A DNA stretch of 64,000 bases from Paenibacillus pabuli (GCF_039831995.1 NZ_JBDOIO010000005.1:434001-498000), one strand, 5' to 3'. Shown: positions 1 to 9,363, numbered from the stretch's first letter. A program made the numbers and translations. Notes: generated by a model from the sequence alone, not told the origin.

Positions 1-48
1 GACCCTTTGTCATGCCCGAGGTTATGACTTTTTTAGGAGGTATCACTT

Positions 49-651
49 ATGTCCCAACCTACATCATCCCCGCGTGTTCCCCGTCTGCTGGAGACAGAAC
101 GCATCTATCTTCGTCCCTTCGAGACGACGGATGTCGATGACTACTTTCCTGGTCTGTTTGACCCTGAGATGCGTAGACTTACAGGAACACAGAACAGCTT
201 TACCCGCACACAAGTGGAACGCTTTGTTGAGAACGCAGGTCAGGATGATTCGCGACTCATGCTGCTCATTGCCTTACAGGAAAATGACCAGCTCATCGGC
301 GAGGTTGTCCTCATGGACATGCATGCCAAGAACCGCAGCGCACACCTGCGAATAGGAATCGATCGTGCAGAGCACCAAGGCAAGGGCTATGGCAGCGAGG
401 CGCTGCTGTTGATGCTAGATTATGGTTTTGGCATCTGTAATCTGCACCGAATTGAGCTTGAAGTGTACGCCTTCAACGAGCGGGCCATTCAAACCTACGA
501 GAAGCTGGGCTTCCGGCGCGAAGGGACACGAAGAGATGTATTGTATTACAATCATCAATATCACGATGCCATTCTGATGAGCATGCTGGAACATGAATTC
601 CGTGAACGGCATACCACTAGTCAGATGACAAGCCCTACGGAGCAAGGTTGA
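49..651 (+). CDS. GNAT N-acetyltransferase, RimJ/RimL type (200 aa)
   Basis: Predicted acetyl-CoA-dependent N-acetyltransferase. The opening LETERIYLRPFETTD is the typical start of RimJ/RimL-like GNAT proteins, and HQGKGYGSEAL near residues 112-122 is the acetyl-CoA pyrophosphate-binding motif A. The NLHRIELEVYAFNERAI stretch followed by YEKLGFRREG is the usual motif B region. Length is about normal for the family. The ATG is preceded by AGGAGG with an 8-base gap, so the start is firm. It stands alone on the plus strand and ends head-to-head with the terminator of the next gene. The substrate (ribosomal protein, amino acid, polyamine or drug) cannot be told from sequence. Confidence 0.9.
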   Translation: MSQPTSSPRVPRLLETERIYLRPFETTDVDDYFPGLFDPEMRRLTGTQNSFTRTQVERFVENAGQDDSRLMLLIALQENDQLIGEVVLMDMHAKNRSAHLRIGIDRAEHQGKGYGSEALLLMLDYGFGICNLHRIELEVYAFNERAIQTYEKLGFRREGTRRDVLYYNHQYHDAILMSMLEHEFRERHTTSQMTSPTEQG

Positions 652-658
652 ATGTTCA

Positions 659-701
659 AGAAAAAAAGAAACCGGAGACGTGCTTAGTACACATCCCCGG
701 T
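659..701 (-). terminator. Intrinsic terminator of the lipid kinase gene
   Basis: Arms at 671-682 and 690-701 form a 12-bp stem with two G-U pairs around a 7-base loop. On the minus strand it is followed by a T-rich run (plus-strand A-run at 659-670). The loop side overlaps the stop codon of the kinase gene, so the hairpin starts inside the coding sequence. Confidence 0.8.
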
Positions 702-1580
702 CAAAAAAGTCAGATGACCCGCCAGCACCGACAGCTCGGCGGGTGTCTTCATGTACAATTCGCCATCCGTATCAGCAGGCATAGGAGCATCCGTCTCCAG
801 AAACAGGGTTGATGCCTTGAAGTAACTGATACTTTCATTCTGAGGCTGCCACTCTCCCTCCGGTTTGTGGGACAAAATCTCTCGCAGCAGCGGGATACCC
901 GTCTCATGAATAACGAGGATGTCCAGTTCACCGTCTTGCAGCGCATCTGGGGCAAAGGGCAGTGAATTCGTTCCAAGAAACCGTCCGTTAGCCGCATAGA
1001 TCATGACGGCTTCGCCTTCCATCGTTTTGCCGTCCGCCTCCATCCGGTAATGAAAAGGCTCCGTATTGTTAATGGTCTGCAGCGTACTGATGAAATAACT
1101 CAGCTTGCCCAGCGTACCCTTCAGGTTGGAGTTAATATTCTGCGATGTATCACTGATTAATCCGATGCCAAAAAAGTTCGTGAATACCCGATCATTGGCC
1201 CGTCCCATGTCGATTGAAACAGCGTGACCTTCAAGCAGCTGACGTGCCGCAGTCTCCACATCCGGTGACAGTCCGAGTGAACGCGCAAAATCATTACACG
1301 TACCACCGGGCAAAATCGCAATCAGCGGCGGGTTCTGCAGACTCGCCAGTCCGTTCACGCATTCATGCACCGTACCGTCTCCACCCAAAATAAAAACGAC
1401 ATCGAACTGCTCCCCGCGTTCTCGGCACAAGGCTTCCCCCTCTCCGGGTTCATCCGTACGTACAACAACAAGCTCACGAACGGCAGGCGCAAGTACCCCG
1501 GTTGCAGTACCTACAGCATCCACACGACTCGCTTTTCCGGCATGATTGTGATGAATTAACAACGCTTTGTTAAATGTCAT
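684..1580 (-). CDS. Diacylglycerol kinase family lipid kinase, DgkB/YegS/BmrU-like (298 aa)
   Basis: Predicted ATP-dependent lipid kinase of the DAGK catalytic-domain family, which phosphorylates diacylglycerol or related lipids at the membrane. The GGDGTVHE motif (about residue 65) is the nucleotide-binding signature, and PGGTCNDFARSLG follows about 30 residues later, as expected. A C-terminal beta domain ends the protein. The chosen ATG at 1580 has GGAGGAAGAG just upstream; the reading frame is open 15 codons further but without a better site. It lies alone on the minus strand. Lipid specificity cannot be assigned; BmrU-type proteins of unknown substrate are the alternative to true DgkB. 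Confidence 0.88.
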   Translation of the reverse strand: MTFNKALLIHHNHAGKASRVDAVGTATGVLAPAVRELVVVRTDEPGEGEALCRERGEQFDVVFILGGDGTVHECVNGLASLQNPPLIAILPGGTCNDFARSLGLSPDVETAARQLLEGHAVSIDMGRANDRVFTNFFGIGLISDTSQNINSNLKGTLGKLSYFISTLQTINNTEPFHYRMEADGKTMEGEAVMIYAANGRFLGTNSLPFAPDALQDGELDILVIHETGIPLLREILSHKPEGEWQPQNESISYFKASTLFLETDAPMPADTDGELYMKTPAELSVLAGHLTFLTGDVY

Positions 1581-1929
1581 CGCTCTCTTCCTCCATTCTA
1601 ATGCTTGTTTACCCTTTAGCCGCAAAGGTTGAAGCAGTAACGATACCTTTCGATGAGACGATTACTGAACAACTTGTAATGAACAGCCAACATACACACC
1701 ATAATAACAGGTGTAAATATAACCGTGCCTGCATCGTAATCCCCTCACATCCGTAATAACTAGAAGACGTTCACGTTCATGGCAAACAGGTAATTCCCTT
1801 TTTTTACTAAACGCAAGAAAGAGAGAAAAGGTTACCCCATACGATATATTCCGCTCCACTGGAGAACGAGCCATTCAAAAGGAGCTAAATTGGTTATATC
1901 TTTACCATATACGAATGGAGGGATTCCCT
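1581..1929. other. Intergenic region between divergent genes
   Basis: About 350 bases separating two divergently transcribed genes. It must hold both promoters, but no hexamer pair with good spacing stood out on either strand. The only clear elements are the two ribosome binding sites at the edges (GGAGGAAGAG on the minus strand near 1586-1595, GGAGGG near 1917-1922 on the plus strand). Confidence 0.5.
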
Positions 1930-2523
1930 ATGATTCCGGCAACGTTGGAACAATTGGAGCAAGTCCGCAAGGAATGCCGCACTATGGTGCGCAAGAGAGC
2001 AACCGCATCTGCTGGTACTACGCTTGTCCCTTTACCCGGTACAGACGTACTGGCTGATGTGGGGATGCTGATGCAGCTATTGCCTGCCATTAACAATAAA
2101 TTCGGATTATCGCAAAAACAGCTCGATGGGATGGACCCCGAGACCAAATCCATGATTTACGGATTCGTGGTGTCCATCGGAAGCAAAGTGATCGGACGCA
2201 TGGTAACGAAGGAACTTGTCGTCCAGGTGCTGAAACGGGTCGGGATCCGCGTAGCCACCAAATCCGTTGCCAAGTTCGTCCCGCTTGCAGGCCAAGGTCT
2301 TGCCGCGGCTCTCAGCTTCACGGCCATGCGTTATGTGGGTAACAAACATGTCGATGACTGTTATGAGGTCGTGAAACGCATGATCGAACAGCGGGAGCGG
2401 ATTCCGGGTGAACCCATTCCTTCTGCTCTTCAAGAAGCGAGCACGGACGCGAAGCTGGAAGTGAAGTCGGATTCCATTGATGCCGCAGATCAAGCAGCTG
2501 TGGTGGAATCCAAAGACAAGTAA
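1930..2523 (+). CDS. Small EcsC/DUF697-like membrane-associated protein (197 aa)
   Basis: Function unknown. The central part has Gly/Ala-rich hydrophobic stretches (around ASAGTTLVPLPGTDVLADVG, and VPLAGQGLAAALSFTAM) interrupted by amphipathic helices, the pattern of EcsC-type and DUF697/YcjF-type proteins that associate with membranes. The C-terminal 35 residues are polar, charged and probably disordered. ATG at 1930 is chosen because GGAGGG sits 7 bases upstream; an earlier in-frame ATG at 1915 overlaps that site. It is monocistronic, ending in a strong terminator. Family assignment is by resemblance only. Confidence 0.7.
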   Translation: MIPATLEQLEQVRKECRTMVRKRATASAGTTLVPLPGTDVLADVGMLMQLLPAINNKFGLSQKQLDGMDPETKSMIYGFVVSIGSKVIGRMVTKELVVQVLKRVGIRVATKSVAKFVPLAGQGLAAALSFTAMRYVGNKHVDDCYEVVKRMIEQRERIPGEPIPSALQEASTDAKLEVKSDSIDAADQAAVVESKDK

Positions 2524-2564
2524 TTCAATTCAACCTTGCGGCAAAAATGATAATCTACAACAAA

Positions 2565-2604
2565 TAAGCCGGGGCTCCCATCAGGGAGTCCCGGCTTAAT
2601 TTAT
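2565..2604. terminator. Bidirectional terminator between convergent genes
   Basis: A 15-bp stem (2565-2579 with 2584-2598, one G-U pair) around the loop ATCA, followed on the plus strand by a T-rich tract. It lies between a plus-strand and a minus-strand gene end and can serve both. Confidence 0.85.
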
Positions 2605-2627
2605 ATTATTTTATGCAATCCTTCTAA

Positions 2628-4511
2628 TCAGATCGCCTGCGGCTGCTGCTCTGCAAACTGGCTGTTGTACAGATCTGCATAAAATCCTTGCTGTGCCATC
2701 AATTCCTCATGATTGCCCTGTTCGATCACATTACCGTGATCCATGACGAGGATGAGATCCGCGCCTCGAATCGTGGACAAACGGTGTGCAATAACGAAGC
2801 TGGTACGATCCTTCATGAGATCATTCATCGCTTTCTGAATAAATACCTCGGTCCGTGTATCGACGCTGCTCGTTGCTTCATCCAAAATAAGAATGGACGG
2901 GTTCGCCAATATGGCTCTGGCAATCGTCAGAAGCTGTTTCTGTCCCTGAGAGATATTCGATGCTTCTTCGTTCAGCACCGTATCATAACCATCAGGCAGC
3001 GTACGGATAAAGTGATCGGCATGCGCCGCATCTGCTGCCGTAATCACTTCCGCTTCGGTTGCCCCCTCACGTCCATAAGCGATGTTGTCCCGAATGGTTC
3101 CGTTAAACAGCCATGTATCCTGAAGCACCATTCCGAACAGACTGCGCAGCTTGCCGCGTTCCATGTCCCGGATATCGATACCGTCGATCGTAATTTGGCC
3201 TTCCTGAATTTCATAGAAACGCATCAACAAGTTAATCAGTGTCGTCTTACCGGCTCCAGTTGGTCCTACAATGGCTACGGTCTGACCCGGTTTTACATCA
3301 ATATTCATATTTTTGATAAGCAGTTCATCCGTTTTATATCCAAAATTAACGCCTTGGAACGCAACCGCTCCTTTAGGCTGTTTTAATTGTACTGGCTGGT
3401 TGGACTCAGGAACCTCTTCCTCTTCATCCAGCAGCTCAAATACCCGTTCCGCCGAAGCGATGGTGGATTGAATGATATTGGAGATGTTCGCAATCTGGTT
3501 AATCGGCTGTGTAAATTGACGAGAGTACTGCGTAAACGCCAGAATATCCCCGATCGAGATGGCCCCGCGCGTAACAAAGATCCCGCCGACCACACAGATC
3601 AGAACATAACCCAGGTTACCAACAAAGCTCATGAGCGGCATGATGATCCCTGAGATAAATTGGGCCTTCCAGCCGGATTCATACAGCTCTTCATTCACTT
3701 TCTCGAATTGCTGCACCGATTGTTCTTCGCGTCCAAATGCTTTTACGACCTTGTGTCCGGTATACATTTCCTCAACATGTCCGTTCAGCTCACCAAGTGA
3801 TTTCTGCTGACCGGCAAAATGCTTTTGTGAACGGGAAGCTACCAGCATCACAACGATTACACTGAGTGGCAGCGTCAAAATGGTGATCAGCGTCATCCAT
3901 GGACTAATCGTCAGCATCATGATAATTACCCCGACAATGGTTACGACAGAAGTAATAAACTGTGCCAAACTCTGCTGAAGCGTATTACTGATGTTATCCA
4001 CATCATTGGTCGCCCGACTGAGCGTCTCCCCATGGGTGCGGGAGTCAAAGTATTTCAGTGGCAGCCGGCCTACTTTGGCGCTGATCTGCTCACGCATGTC
4101 ATAGACCACCCGCTGGGCAACGCCAGCCATCAAATATTGCTGAATATACATAAATGCTGCACTGAACAGGTACAATCCCAGGAGCAGGTACAACACTTTC
4201 ATTAATGCCGAAAAATCAATCCCCGCGCCCTGTATGCCCTGCAGAATGGCAATGGCGCCTTGGCTCAAGATATCGGTTCCTTCAGCCATGACCTTCGGAC
4301 TGATAATGCTGAACACGGTACTGAGAATCGCTGCAACCAGTACACCGAGCAGGCGATAACGGTGCGGCTGGAGATACTGGATCAGCCGCCGCAGTGTACC
4401 TTTGAAGTCCTTCGGCTTCTCGCCCGGAGGACGCATGCCCATACCACCACCAGGGTGACCTGGTCCGCCGGAACGTGGTGCTCTGCTTTTATGTTCGGTA
4501 CGTTCACTCAT
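2628..4511 (-). CDS. ABC exporter half-transporter, second subunit, degenerate signature (627 aa)
   Basis: Fused membrane domain plus ATPase, partner of the next gene. An N-terminal cytosolic Gly/Pro-rich tail (about 35 residues) precedes six predicted membrane helices (residues ~50-335) and an ATP-binding domain (~380-615). The Walker A is GPTGAGKTT, the Q-loop VLQDTWLF, Walker B ILILDEATSSVD with the catalytic Glu, and the switch His is present in IAHRLSTI. The ABC signature reads SQGQK instead of SGGQ. This matches the subunit of asymmetric heterodimers that carries the intact Walker B but the defective signature. Its start overlaps the upstream partner's stop by 4 bases (ATGA), so the two are translationally coupled. 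Probably drug or lipid export; substrate unknown. Confidence 0.93.
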   Translation of the reverse strand: MSERTEHKSRAPRSGGPGHPGGGMGMRPPGEKPKDFKGTLRRLIQYLQPHRYRLLGVLVAAILSTVFSIISPKVMAEGTDILSQGAIAILQGIQGAGIDFSALMKVLYLLLGLYLFSAAFMYIQQYLMAGVAQRVVYDMREQISAKVGRLPLKYFDSRTHGETLSRATNDVDNISNTLQQSLAQFITSVVTIVGVIIMMLTISPWMTLITILTLPLSVIVVMLVASRSQKHFAGQQKSLGELNGHVEEMYTGHKVVKAFGREEQSVQQFEKVNEELYESGWKAQFISGIIMPLMSFVGNLGYVLICVVGGIFVTRGAISIGDILAFTQYSRQFTQPINQIANISNIIQSTIASAERVFELLDEEEEVPESNQPVQLKQPKGAVAFQGVNFGYKTDELLIKNMNIDVKPGQTVAIVGPTGAGKTTLINLLMRFYEIQEGQITIDGIDIRDMERGKLRSLFGMVLQDTWLFNGTIRDNIAYGREGATEAEVITAADAAHADHFIRTLPDGYDTVLNEEASNISQGQKQLLTIARAILANPSILILDEATSSVDTRTEVFIQKAMNDLMKDRTSFVIAHRLSTIRGADLILVMDHGNVIEQGNHEELMAQQGFYADLYNSQFAEQQPQAI

Positions 4512-6235
4512 GCGATCTCCTCCTCTGTCAGCTGGGATGATACAATCTCGCGGTACACTTCATTGTTCGCGAGCAGCTCCTTATGGGTGCCGGAACCGAC
4601 AATGCGTCCTTCATCCATAACCAGAATCCGATCCGCATCCATAACTGTGCTAACGCGCTGGGCCACAATAAGCACCGCAGCTTCAGTCGTTTCGGATTTC
4701 AATGCTGCCCGTAGTTTGGCGTCTGTTTTGAAATCTAGGGCGGAGAAGCTGTCGTCAAAAATATACACTTCCGGACGGCGAACAAGTGCGCGTGCAATGG
4801 ACAAACGCTGTTTCTGTCCGCCAGACACGTTATTACCACCTTGAGCTATAAGACTGTCATATCCTTCTTTCATCTCGGAAATAAAGTTCTCGGCCTGAGC
4901 GGTCCGGGCAGCATGAACGATTTCCTCCATCGTGGCGTCATCCTTACCATGACGGATATTCTCCGCAATCGTCCCCGTAAAGAGAACTGCCTTTTGTGGC
5001 ACAAAGCCAATTTTTGCCCGTAAATCTTCCTGACTAATTTCACGTACATCCGTACCGTTTACCCGCACGCTGCCTTCCGTTACATCATAGAAACGGGGAA
5101 TAAGGCTAAGCAGTGTGGACTTACCTGATCCCGTACCGCCAATAATGGCTGTCGTCTCGCCAGGACGGGCCGTAAACGAAATACCCGATAGGGCAGCATT
5201 CTCTGCTCCCGGATAACGGAAGGTAACATTGTCGAATTCAATGGTGCCCTGCAGAGATTTCATACTGCGCGGCTGCTCCGGATCACTAAGGTCAGGCTGC
5301 ATATCCAGCACTTCGTTGATCCGTTCTGCGGATGCAGAAGCTCTTGGAATCATGACAAAAATAATGGAAACCATAATCAGCGAGAACATAATCTGCATCG
5401 CGTACTGGATAAACGCAATCAGGGAACCGATATCCATGTTCCCACTGTCTATGCGCTGTCCTCCGAAGTAAAGAATGGCAATCATGGAGAAGTTCATGAC
5501 AAGCATCATGACAGGCATCAATGTCGCCATCAGAACGTTAACTTTAATAGAAGCATCTCTCAGATCCGTATTCGCGCCGTTAAAACGAACGCGTTCATGT
5601 TCTCCGCGGTTGAAAGAACGAACAACACGAATACCTGTCAACTGTTCACGCAGAACCAAATTCAGACGGTCGAGCTTTTTTTGGATTTGTTTAAATAGCG
5701 GGAGACCTTTGGCCCCAATCAGAGCAATAGCACCAGCCAGTACAGGCAGCACTACGAGGAAGATAGTGGACAACTTGGCGTCTTGGGATACCGCCATGAA
5801 AATACCACCGATACACATCATCGGAGCCATGATCATCATGCGCAGCATCATCGTTAATACGTTCTGAACCTGTGTAATGTCATTCGTCGTACGAGTAATC
5901 AGTGATGCGGTACCGAGCTTATCAAACTCCTGCAGCGAGAAATTCTCCACGTGGCGAAAAACCCGGCTTCGCAGCTGTTTGGCGAATCCGCCAGCTGTAC
6001 GGGAAGACAGGTAACTGGCTATCACGGAGCAAGCCGTTCCTGCGATGGCAATCACCAGCATCCAGCCGCCGATTTGCCAGATGTACGGAACATCGCCTTT
6101 GACGATACCATCATTGACGATATCCGCCATCAAGGTTGGCAGGTACAGCTCGGCGAGCGATTGCAGCAATACCAGACCCAAAATGAAGATAATGGGGATT
6201 TGATAAGGCTTGAGCATGCGAAACAATTTCATCAT
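4508..6235 (-). CDS. ABC exporter half-transporter, first subunit, degenerate ATPase site (575 aa)
   Basis: Fused membrane (residues ~1-310) and ATPase (~335-565) half-transporter. Walker A is GGTGSGKST and the signature is a canonical SGGQK. The Walker B ends in IFDDSFSALD, so the catalytic Glu is Asp, and the switch His is Gln in VAQRVSTV. With the partner's defective signature these changes fall in the same composite nucleotide site, as in TM287/288- and BmrC/BmrD-type heterodimers. The start overlaps the stop of the MarR gene by 4 bases (ATGA), giving a three-gene operon marR-ABC-ABC. That context suggests inducible efflux of toxic small molecules. Confidence 0.93.
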   Translation of the reverse strand: MMKLFRMLKPYQIPIIFILGLVLLQSLAELYLPTLMADIVNDGIVKGDVPYIWQIGGWMLVIAIAGTACSVIASYLSSRTAGGFAKQLRSRVFRHVENFSLQEFDKLGTASLITRTTNDITQVQNVLTMMLRMMIMAPMMCIGGIFMAVSQDAKLSTIFLVVLPVLAGAIALIGAKGLPLFKQIQKKLDRLNLVLREQLTGIRVVRSFNRGEHERVRFNGANTDLRDASIKVNVLMATLMPVMMLVMNFSMIAILYFGGQRIDSGNMDIGSLIAFIQYAMQIMFSLIMVSIIFVMIPRASASAERINEVLDMQPDLSDPEQPRSMKSLQGTIEFDNVTFRYPGAENAALSGISFTARPGETTAIIGGTGSGKSTLLSLIPRFYDVTEGSVRVNGTDVREISQEDLRAKIGFVPQKAVLFTGTIAENIRHGKDDATMEEIVHAARTAQAENFISEMKEGYDSLIAQGGNNVSGGQKQRLSIARALVRRPEVYIFDDSFSALDFKTDAKLRAALKSETTEAAVLIVAQRVSTVMDADRILVMDEGRIVGSGTHKELLANNEVYREIVSSQLTEEEIA

Positions 6236-6774
6236 GGCGTATCATCTCCTTCTGTCGATTGCTCCTTTTGAAGGGAAGCAAGAGTATCAAAAAAGCTATA
6301 TACTTTCGTCAGCAGCTCGGCTAACTGGGTACTGTCTTCCTCTCCCAGATGCTCAACCAATCGGTTGAATATCTGCATGCGCTCTTCATGAGCAGCCCGA
6401 ATAATATCACGGCCTGCTTCCGTAATCGTAATGCGCACGGCACGGCGATCGTCGGGGTCCATTGTTCGTTTGACCAGTCCCTCGTCCTCAAGACCACGAA
6501 TGACTGGGGTGATTGTCGGAGATTTTACTCGCAGCAATGCACTAATCTCTGATACTTTCAGTCCTGGATGATCTTCATTCAATTCGCTGTTGAAATCGGG
6601 GGGATTATCTCTCCAATCCAGACGTTCTCCCGGATGTGAGCCGTGGAGCAAACAGGCCAATACCATAATTTCATTATGGTTGCGACCGTGGGGCTTATGC
6701 TGCCTCCATTTGCCTTTATTAAACTGCATAATGGAATACAGCAGCTTCTGGGCCACTGGATCCAGACCTGTCAT
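6232..6774 (-). CDS. MarR family transcriptional repressor (180 aa)
   Basis: Winged-helix DNA-binding protein. The region around LKVSEISALLRVKSPTITPV (residues ~94-113) is the recognition helix-turn-helix, and DPDDRRAVRITITEAG (~137-152) is the beta-wing hallmark of MarR proteins. It is the first gene of an operon with the two ABC half-transporters, overlapping the first by 4 bases. The ATG has GGAGG 8 bases upstream. A palindrome overlapping its promoter -10 (6849-6867) suggests self-repression relieved by a transporter substrate. A somewhat long N-terminus (~60 residues) precedes the wHTH. Confidence 0.93.
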   Translation of the reverse strand: MTGLDPVAQKLLYSIMQFNKGKWRQHKPHGRNHNEIMVLACLLHGSHPGERLDWRDNPPDFNSELNEDHPGLKVSEISALLRVKSPTITPVIRGLEDEGLVKRTMDPDDRRAVRITITEAGRDIIRAAHEERMQIFNRLVEHLGEEDSTQLAELLTKVYSFFDTLASLQKEQSTEGDDTP

Positions 6775-6848
6775 ATAGGGGTCCTCCTTTTTTACATTCT
6801 CAATGAATTCTCAATTAACATAGGATCACTATTAAATAGCACATCAAT

Positions 6849-6892
6849 TAATTAGGCTACCTAATTATATTTCCGTCCGTATTGAAAGTCAA
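6849..6892 (-). promoter_or_regulatory. marR-ABC operon promoter with overlapping operator
   Basis: On the minus strand the -35 is TTGACT (6887-6892) and the -10 is TATAAT (6864-6869), with a 17-base spacer. A perfect inverted repeat, TAATTAGG-CTA-CCTAATTA (6849-6867), starts in the -10 and covers the likely transcription start. This geometry fits repression by the MarR product of the operon. Confidence 0.8.
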
Positions 6893-6910
6893 ACAGGTAA
6901 ATGACACCAC

Positions 6911-6938
6911 AAAAAACCGTGACAGGTCGCCACGGTTT
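6911..6938 (-). terminator. Terminator of uxaC
   Basis: Arms AAACCGTG (6914-6921) and CACGGTTT (6931-6938) with a 9-base loop; on the minus strand the stem runs into TTTTTT. It sits 20 bases past the uxaC stop. Confidence 0.75.
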
Positions 6939-6956
6939 CGAAAAGTTCTATGTTAA

Positions 6957-8399
6957 TCAGGACTGCGAAGCGGATACGGTTTTAAGGGAAGCCGAGAACG
7001 GGAAATATTCCTTGGCATTATTGTAAGCAATGCCTTGGACCATCCGTCCGAGCAATTCCATATCATGCGGTGCCTCCCCTTGTTCCACCCATTCCCCGAT
7101 CAGATTGCAGACCAGACGGCGGAAATATTCATGCCGTGTATAGGAGAGGAAGCTGCGGGAGTCTGTCAACATCCCCACAAAGCGGCTGAGCAGGCCGACG
7201 TTGGCCAGAGCCTTCATCTGAGCGAGCATGCCGTCCTTGGTATCGTTGAACCACCATGCTGCGCCAAGCTGAATTTTGCCCGGAATACCGCCGCCCTGAA
7301 AACTGCCGATAATGGCAGCCAGCACTTCATTATCCCGCGGATTCAATGAATAAAGAATGGTTTTTGGCAGCGCCTGCTCCTGCTCCAGTGCATCCAGCAG
7401 ACCGATCATCGCGGAAGAAAGCGGCGTATCATTCACGGCATCATATCCGGTATCCGGTCCAAGCCGTGCGAACATCCGGCTGTTATTGTTACGGGCCGCA
7501 TTCATATGGAACTGCATCACCCAACCCCGCTCTGCATAGAGCTTGCCCAGGAAGGTCAGTGTAACGGTCTTGTACTTGTTCTCTTCCTCACGGCTCACTT
7601 GATGACCTGCGAGTGCTTTGGCAAAAATGGCTGCCGCTTCTTCCCGCGTTGCCTTGCCATATGGCACGTAATCCAGGGCATGGTCGGATACTCTGCCCCC
7701 TACGGAATGGAAGAACTCCACCCGGGATTCCAGCGCTGAGAGGAATGAATCATAATCGGAAATTGCTGTGCCCGAAGCCTGAGATAGCTTGCCCACCCAT
7801 TCCGTGAAGGTATCCCGGTTCAATTCAAGTCCTTTATCCGGACGGAAAGAAGGCAGTACAGCTGTATCGAAGCCTTCGATCTCCTGAATCTTCAGATGGT
7901 ATTCCAGGGAATCGCAAGGGTCATCCGTCGTGCACACCACAGTGACGCCCGATTTCGTAATCAGGTCACGTGCGCCAAACCCTTCACTGTTCAGCTTGGC
8001 GTTTACCTTGTCCCAGATTCCTGGAGCACTGCTCTCATTCAACACTTCGTATACCCCGAAGTAACGCTGCAGCTCCAGATGAGACCAGGCATATAACGGG
8101 TTGCCGATCATCATCGGTACCGTTTTGGCATAAGCCAGGAAGCGATCATAATCGGTCACTCCTTCGCCGCCGGTAATGTATCGTTCTTCAATCCCGTTCG
8201 CTCGCATCAAGCGCCATTTGTAGTGATCCCCGTATAACCAGGCTTCCGTAATATTGCCAAACGTCTTGTTCTCGTAGATCTCCTGAGGACTGAGATGGCA
8301 GTGATAGTCAATAATCGGCATGTCCTTGGCATAATCCTCATATAACTTGACGGCTGTCTCATTGTGCAGCAAAAATTGTTCATCCAAAAAAGACTTCAT
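6957..8399 (-). CDS. uxaC: Glucuronate/uronate isomerase UxaC (480 aa)
   Basis: Isomerizes D-glucuronate to fructuronate and D-galacturonate to tagaturonate in hexuronate breakdown. It is an amidohydrolase-superfamily TIM barrel; DYHCHLSP near residue 30 carries the metal-binding HxH, and FHMNAARNNNSRM and TDSRSFLSYTRHEYFRR are family-typical later motifs. The reading frame is open from a GTG at 8447, but family members start at the equivalent of MKSFLDEQFLLHNETAV, so the ATG at 8399 is preferred (GGGAG about 11 bases upstream). No other hexuronate genes (uxuA, uxaB, kdg) are nearby, so the rest of the pathway must lie elsewhere. Confidence 0.93.
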   Translation of the reverse strand: MKSFLDEQFLLHNETAVKLYEDYAKDMPIIDYHCHLSPQEIYENKTFGNITEAWLYGDHYKWRLMRANGIEERYITGGEGVTDYDRFLAYAKTVPMMIGNPLYAWSHLELQRYFGVYEVLNESSAPGIWDKVNAKLNSEGFGARDLITKSGVTVVCTTDDPCDSLEYHLKIQEIEGFDTAVLPSFRPDKGLELNRDTFTEWVGKLSQASGTAISDYDSFLSALESRVEFFHSVGGRVSDHALDYVPYGKATREEAAAIFAKALAGHQVSREEENKYKTVTLTFLGKLYAERGWVMQFHMNAARNNNSRMFARLGPDTGYDAVNDTPLSSAMIGLLDALEQEQALPKTILYSLNPRDNEVLAAIIGSFQGGGIPGKIQLGAAWWFNDTKDGMLAQMKALANVGLLSRFVGMLTDSRSFLSYTRHEYFRRLVCNLIGEWVEQGEAPHDMELLGRMVQGIAYNNAKEYFPFSASLKTVSASQS

Positions 8400-8602
8400 T
8401 CGCTTCGCACGCTCCCTTTGGGTGAGTTTACGTTCATATGGGTACACTTCCCACCTTTACGCTACACTGTTTCCTCCCAAAGTTCAATAAAAAATGATAG
8501 CGTATTCAAAAAAGGTTGCTTTAGGCATATGCCCCCGAACAAGATATACTGGTTTTAATGGTACATATGCTGATCTGAAGATCATACAAGGAGATGAAAT
8601 CG

Positions 8603-9352
8603 TTGAAAATTACATTTCTGGGCACAGGAGACATGTTCAGCGTGGAGCAGCATCACAACAGCATGCTCGCCGAATTTGGAGGTACACATCTGGTCATTGA
8701 TTTTCCGGAATCGAATGCGAAAGCGCTCAAAGAGGTTGGGTTTCCTATGACCGATATCCATAATGTATTTATCACACATTTGCATGAGGACCACATCAAC
8801 GGCGTACAAATGCTCGGATACTATTCTCAAATTGTGGGTGACCGTAAACCACGCCTGTTTATCCACGAACAGCTGGTCGAGCCGTTATGGAATATTTTAT
8901 CTCCAGGCATGCGCTACACCACCGATGGCGAGCGTACGATGAACGATTATTATGATATCGTCCCACTGCCGGATGGAGGCACATTTGAGCTGGGCGGCGT
9001 GACGTTCGAGACTTTCCGCACCCAGCACGTTCCGGGCATGGTCAGCAATGGTATTCTTGCCAAGCCCTACTTCTACTACAGTGCGGATAGCACGCTGGAT
9101 CAGGACAGGGTCGAACAAACTGCTGCCGATGTGCAGCTGATATTCCATGAATGCCATATGCATGATCTGGTGATCAAATCACATACCTCACTGAAGGACC
9201 TGGAACAACTGCCTGCGGAAGTGAGACAGAAAACGGTCTTGATGCACTATCATGACGAATATGCTGATGCGGACAAACGGAAACAGTTCAACCGCGAGCA
9301 TGATCTGCAGATGGTCGGCACATTGGAATCGTTTGAGCTGGATGAGAAGTAA
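8603..9352 (+). CDS. MBL-fold metallo-hydrolase (249 aa)
   Basis: Metallo-beta-lactamase-fold hydrolase of the RNase Z/YhfI-like side of the superfamily. The N-terminal KITFLGTGD is typical; THLHEDH (about residues 55-61) supplies metal ligands, with later ligands likely in IFHECHMHD and LMHYHDEY. No signal peptide, so cytoplasmic. TTG at 8603 is preferred because AAGGAG lies 9 bases upstream; the ATG at 8594 touches that site. It is divergent from uxaC with about 200 bases between them. The substrate (phosphodiester, thioester or other) is not evident. Confidence 0.85.
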   Translation: MKITFLGTGDMFSVEQHHNSMLAEFGGTHLVIDFPESNAKALKEVGFPMTDIHNVFITHLHEDHINGVQMLGYYSQIVGDRKPRLFIHEQLVEPLWNILSPGMRYTTDGERTMNDYYDIVPLPDGGTFELGGVTFETFRTQHVPGMVSNGILAKPYFYYSADSTLDQDRVEQTAADVQLIFHECHMHDLVIKSHTSLKDLEQLPAEVRQKTVLMHYHDEYADADKRKQFNREHDLQMVGTLESFELDEK

Positions 9353-9363
9353 TGTAAGTATAG

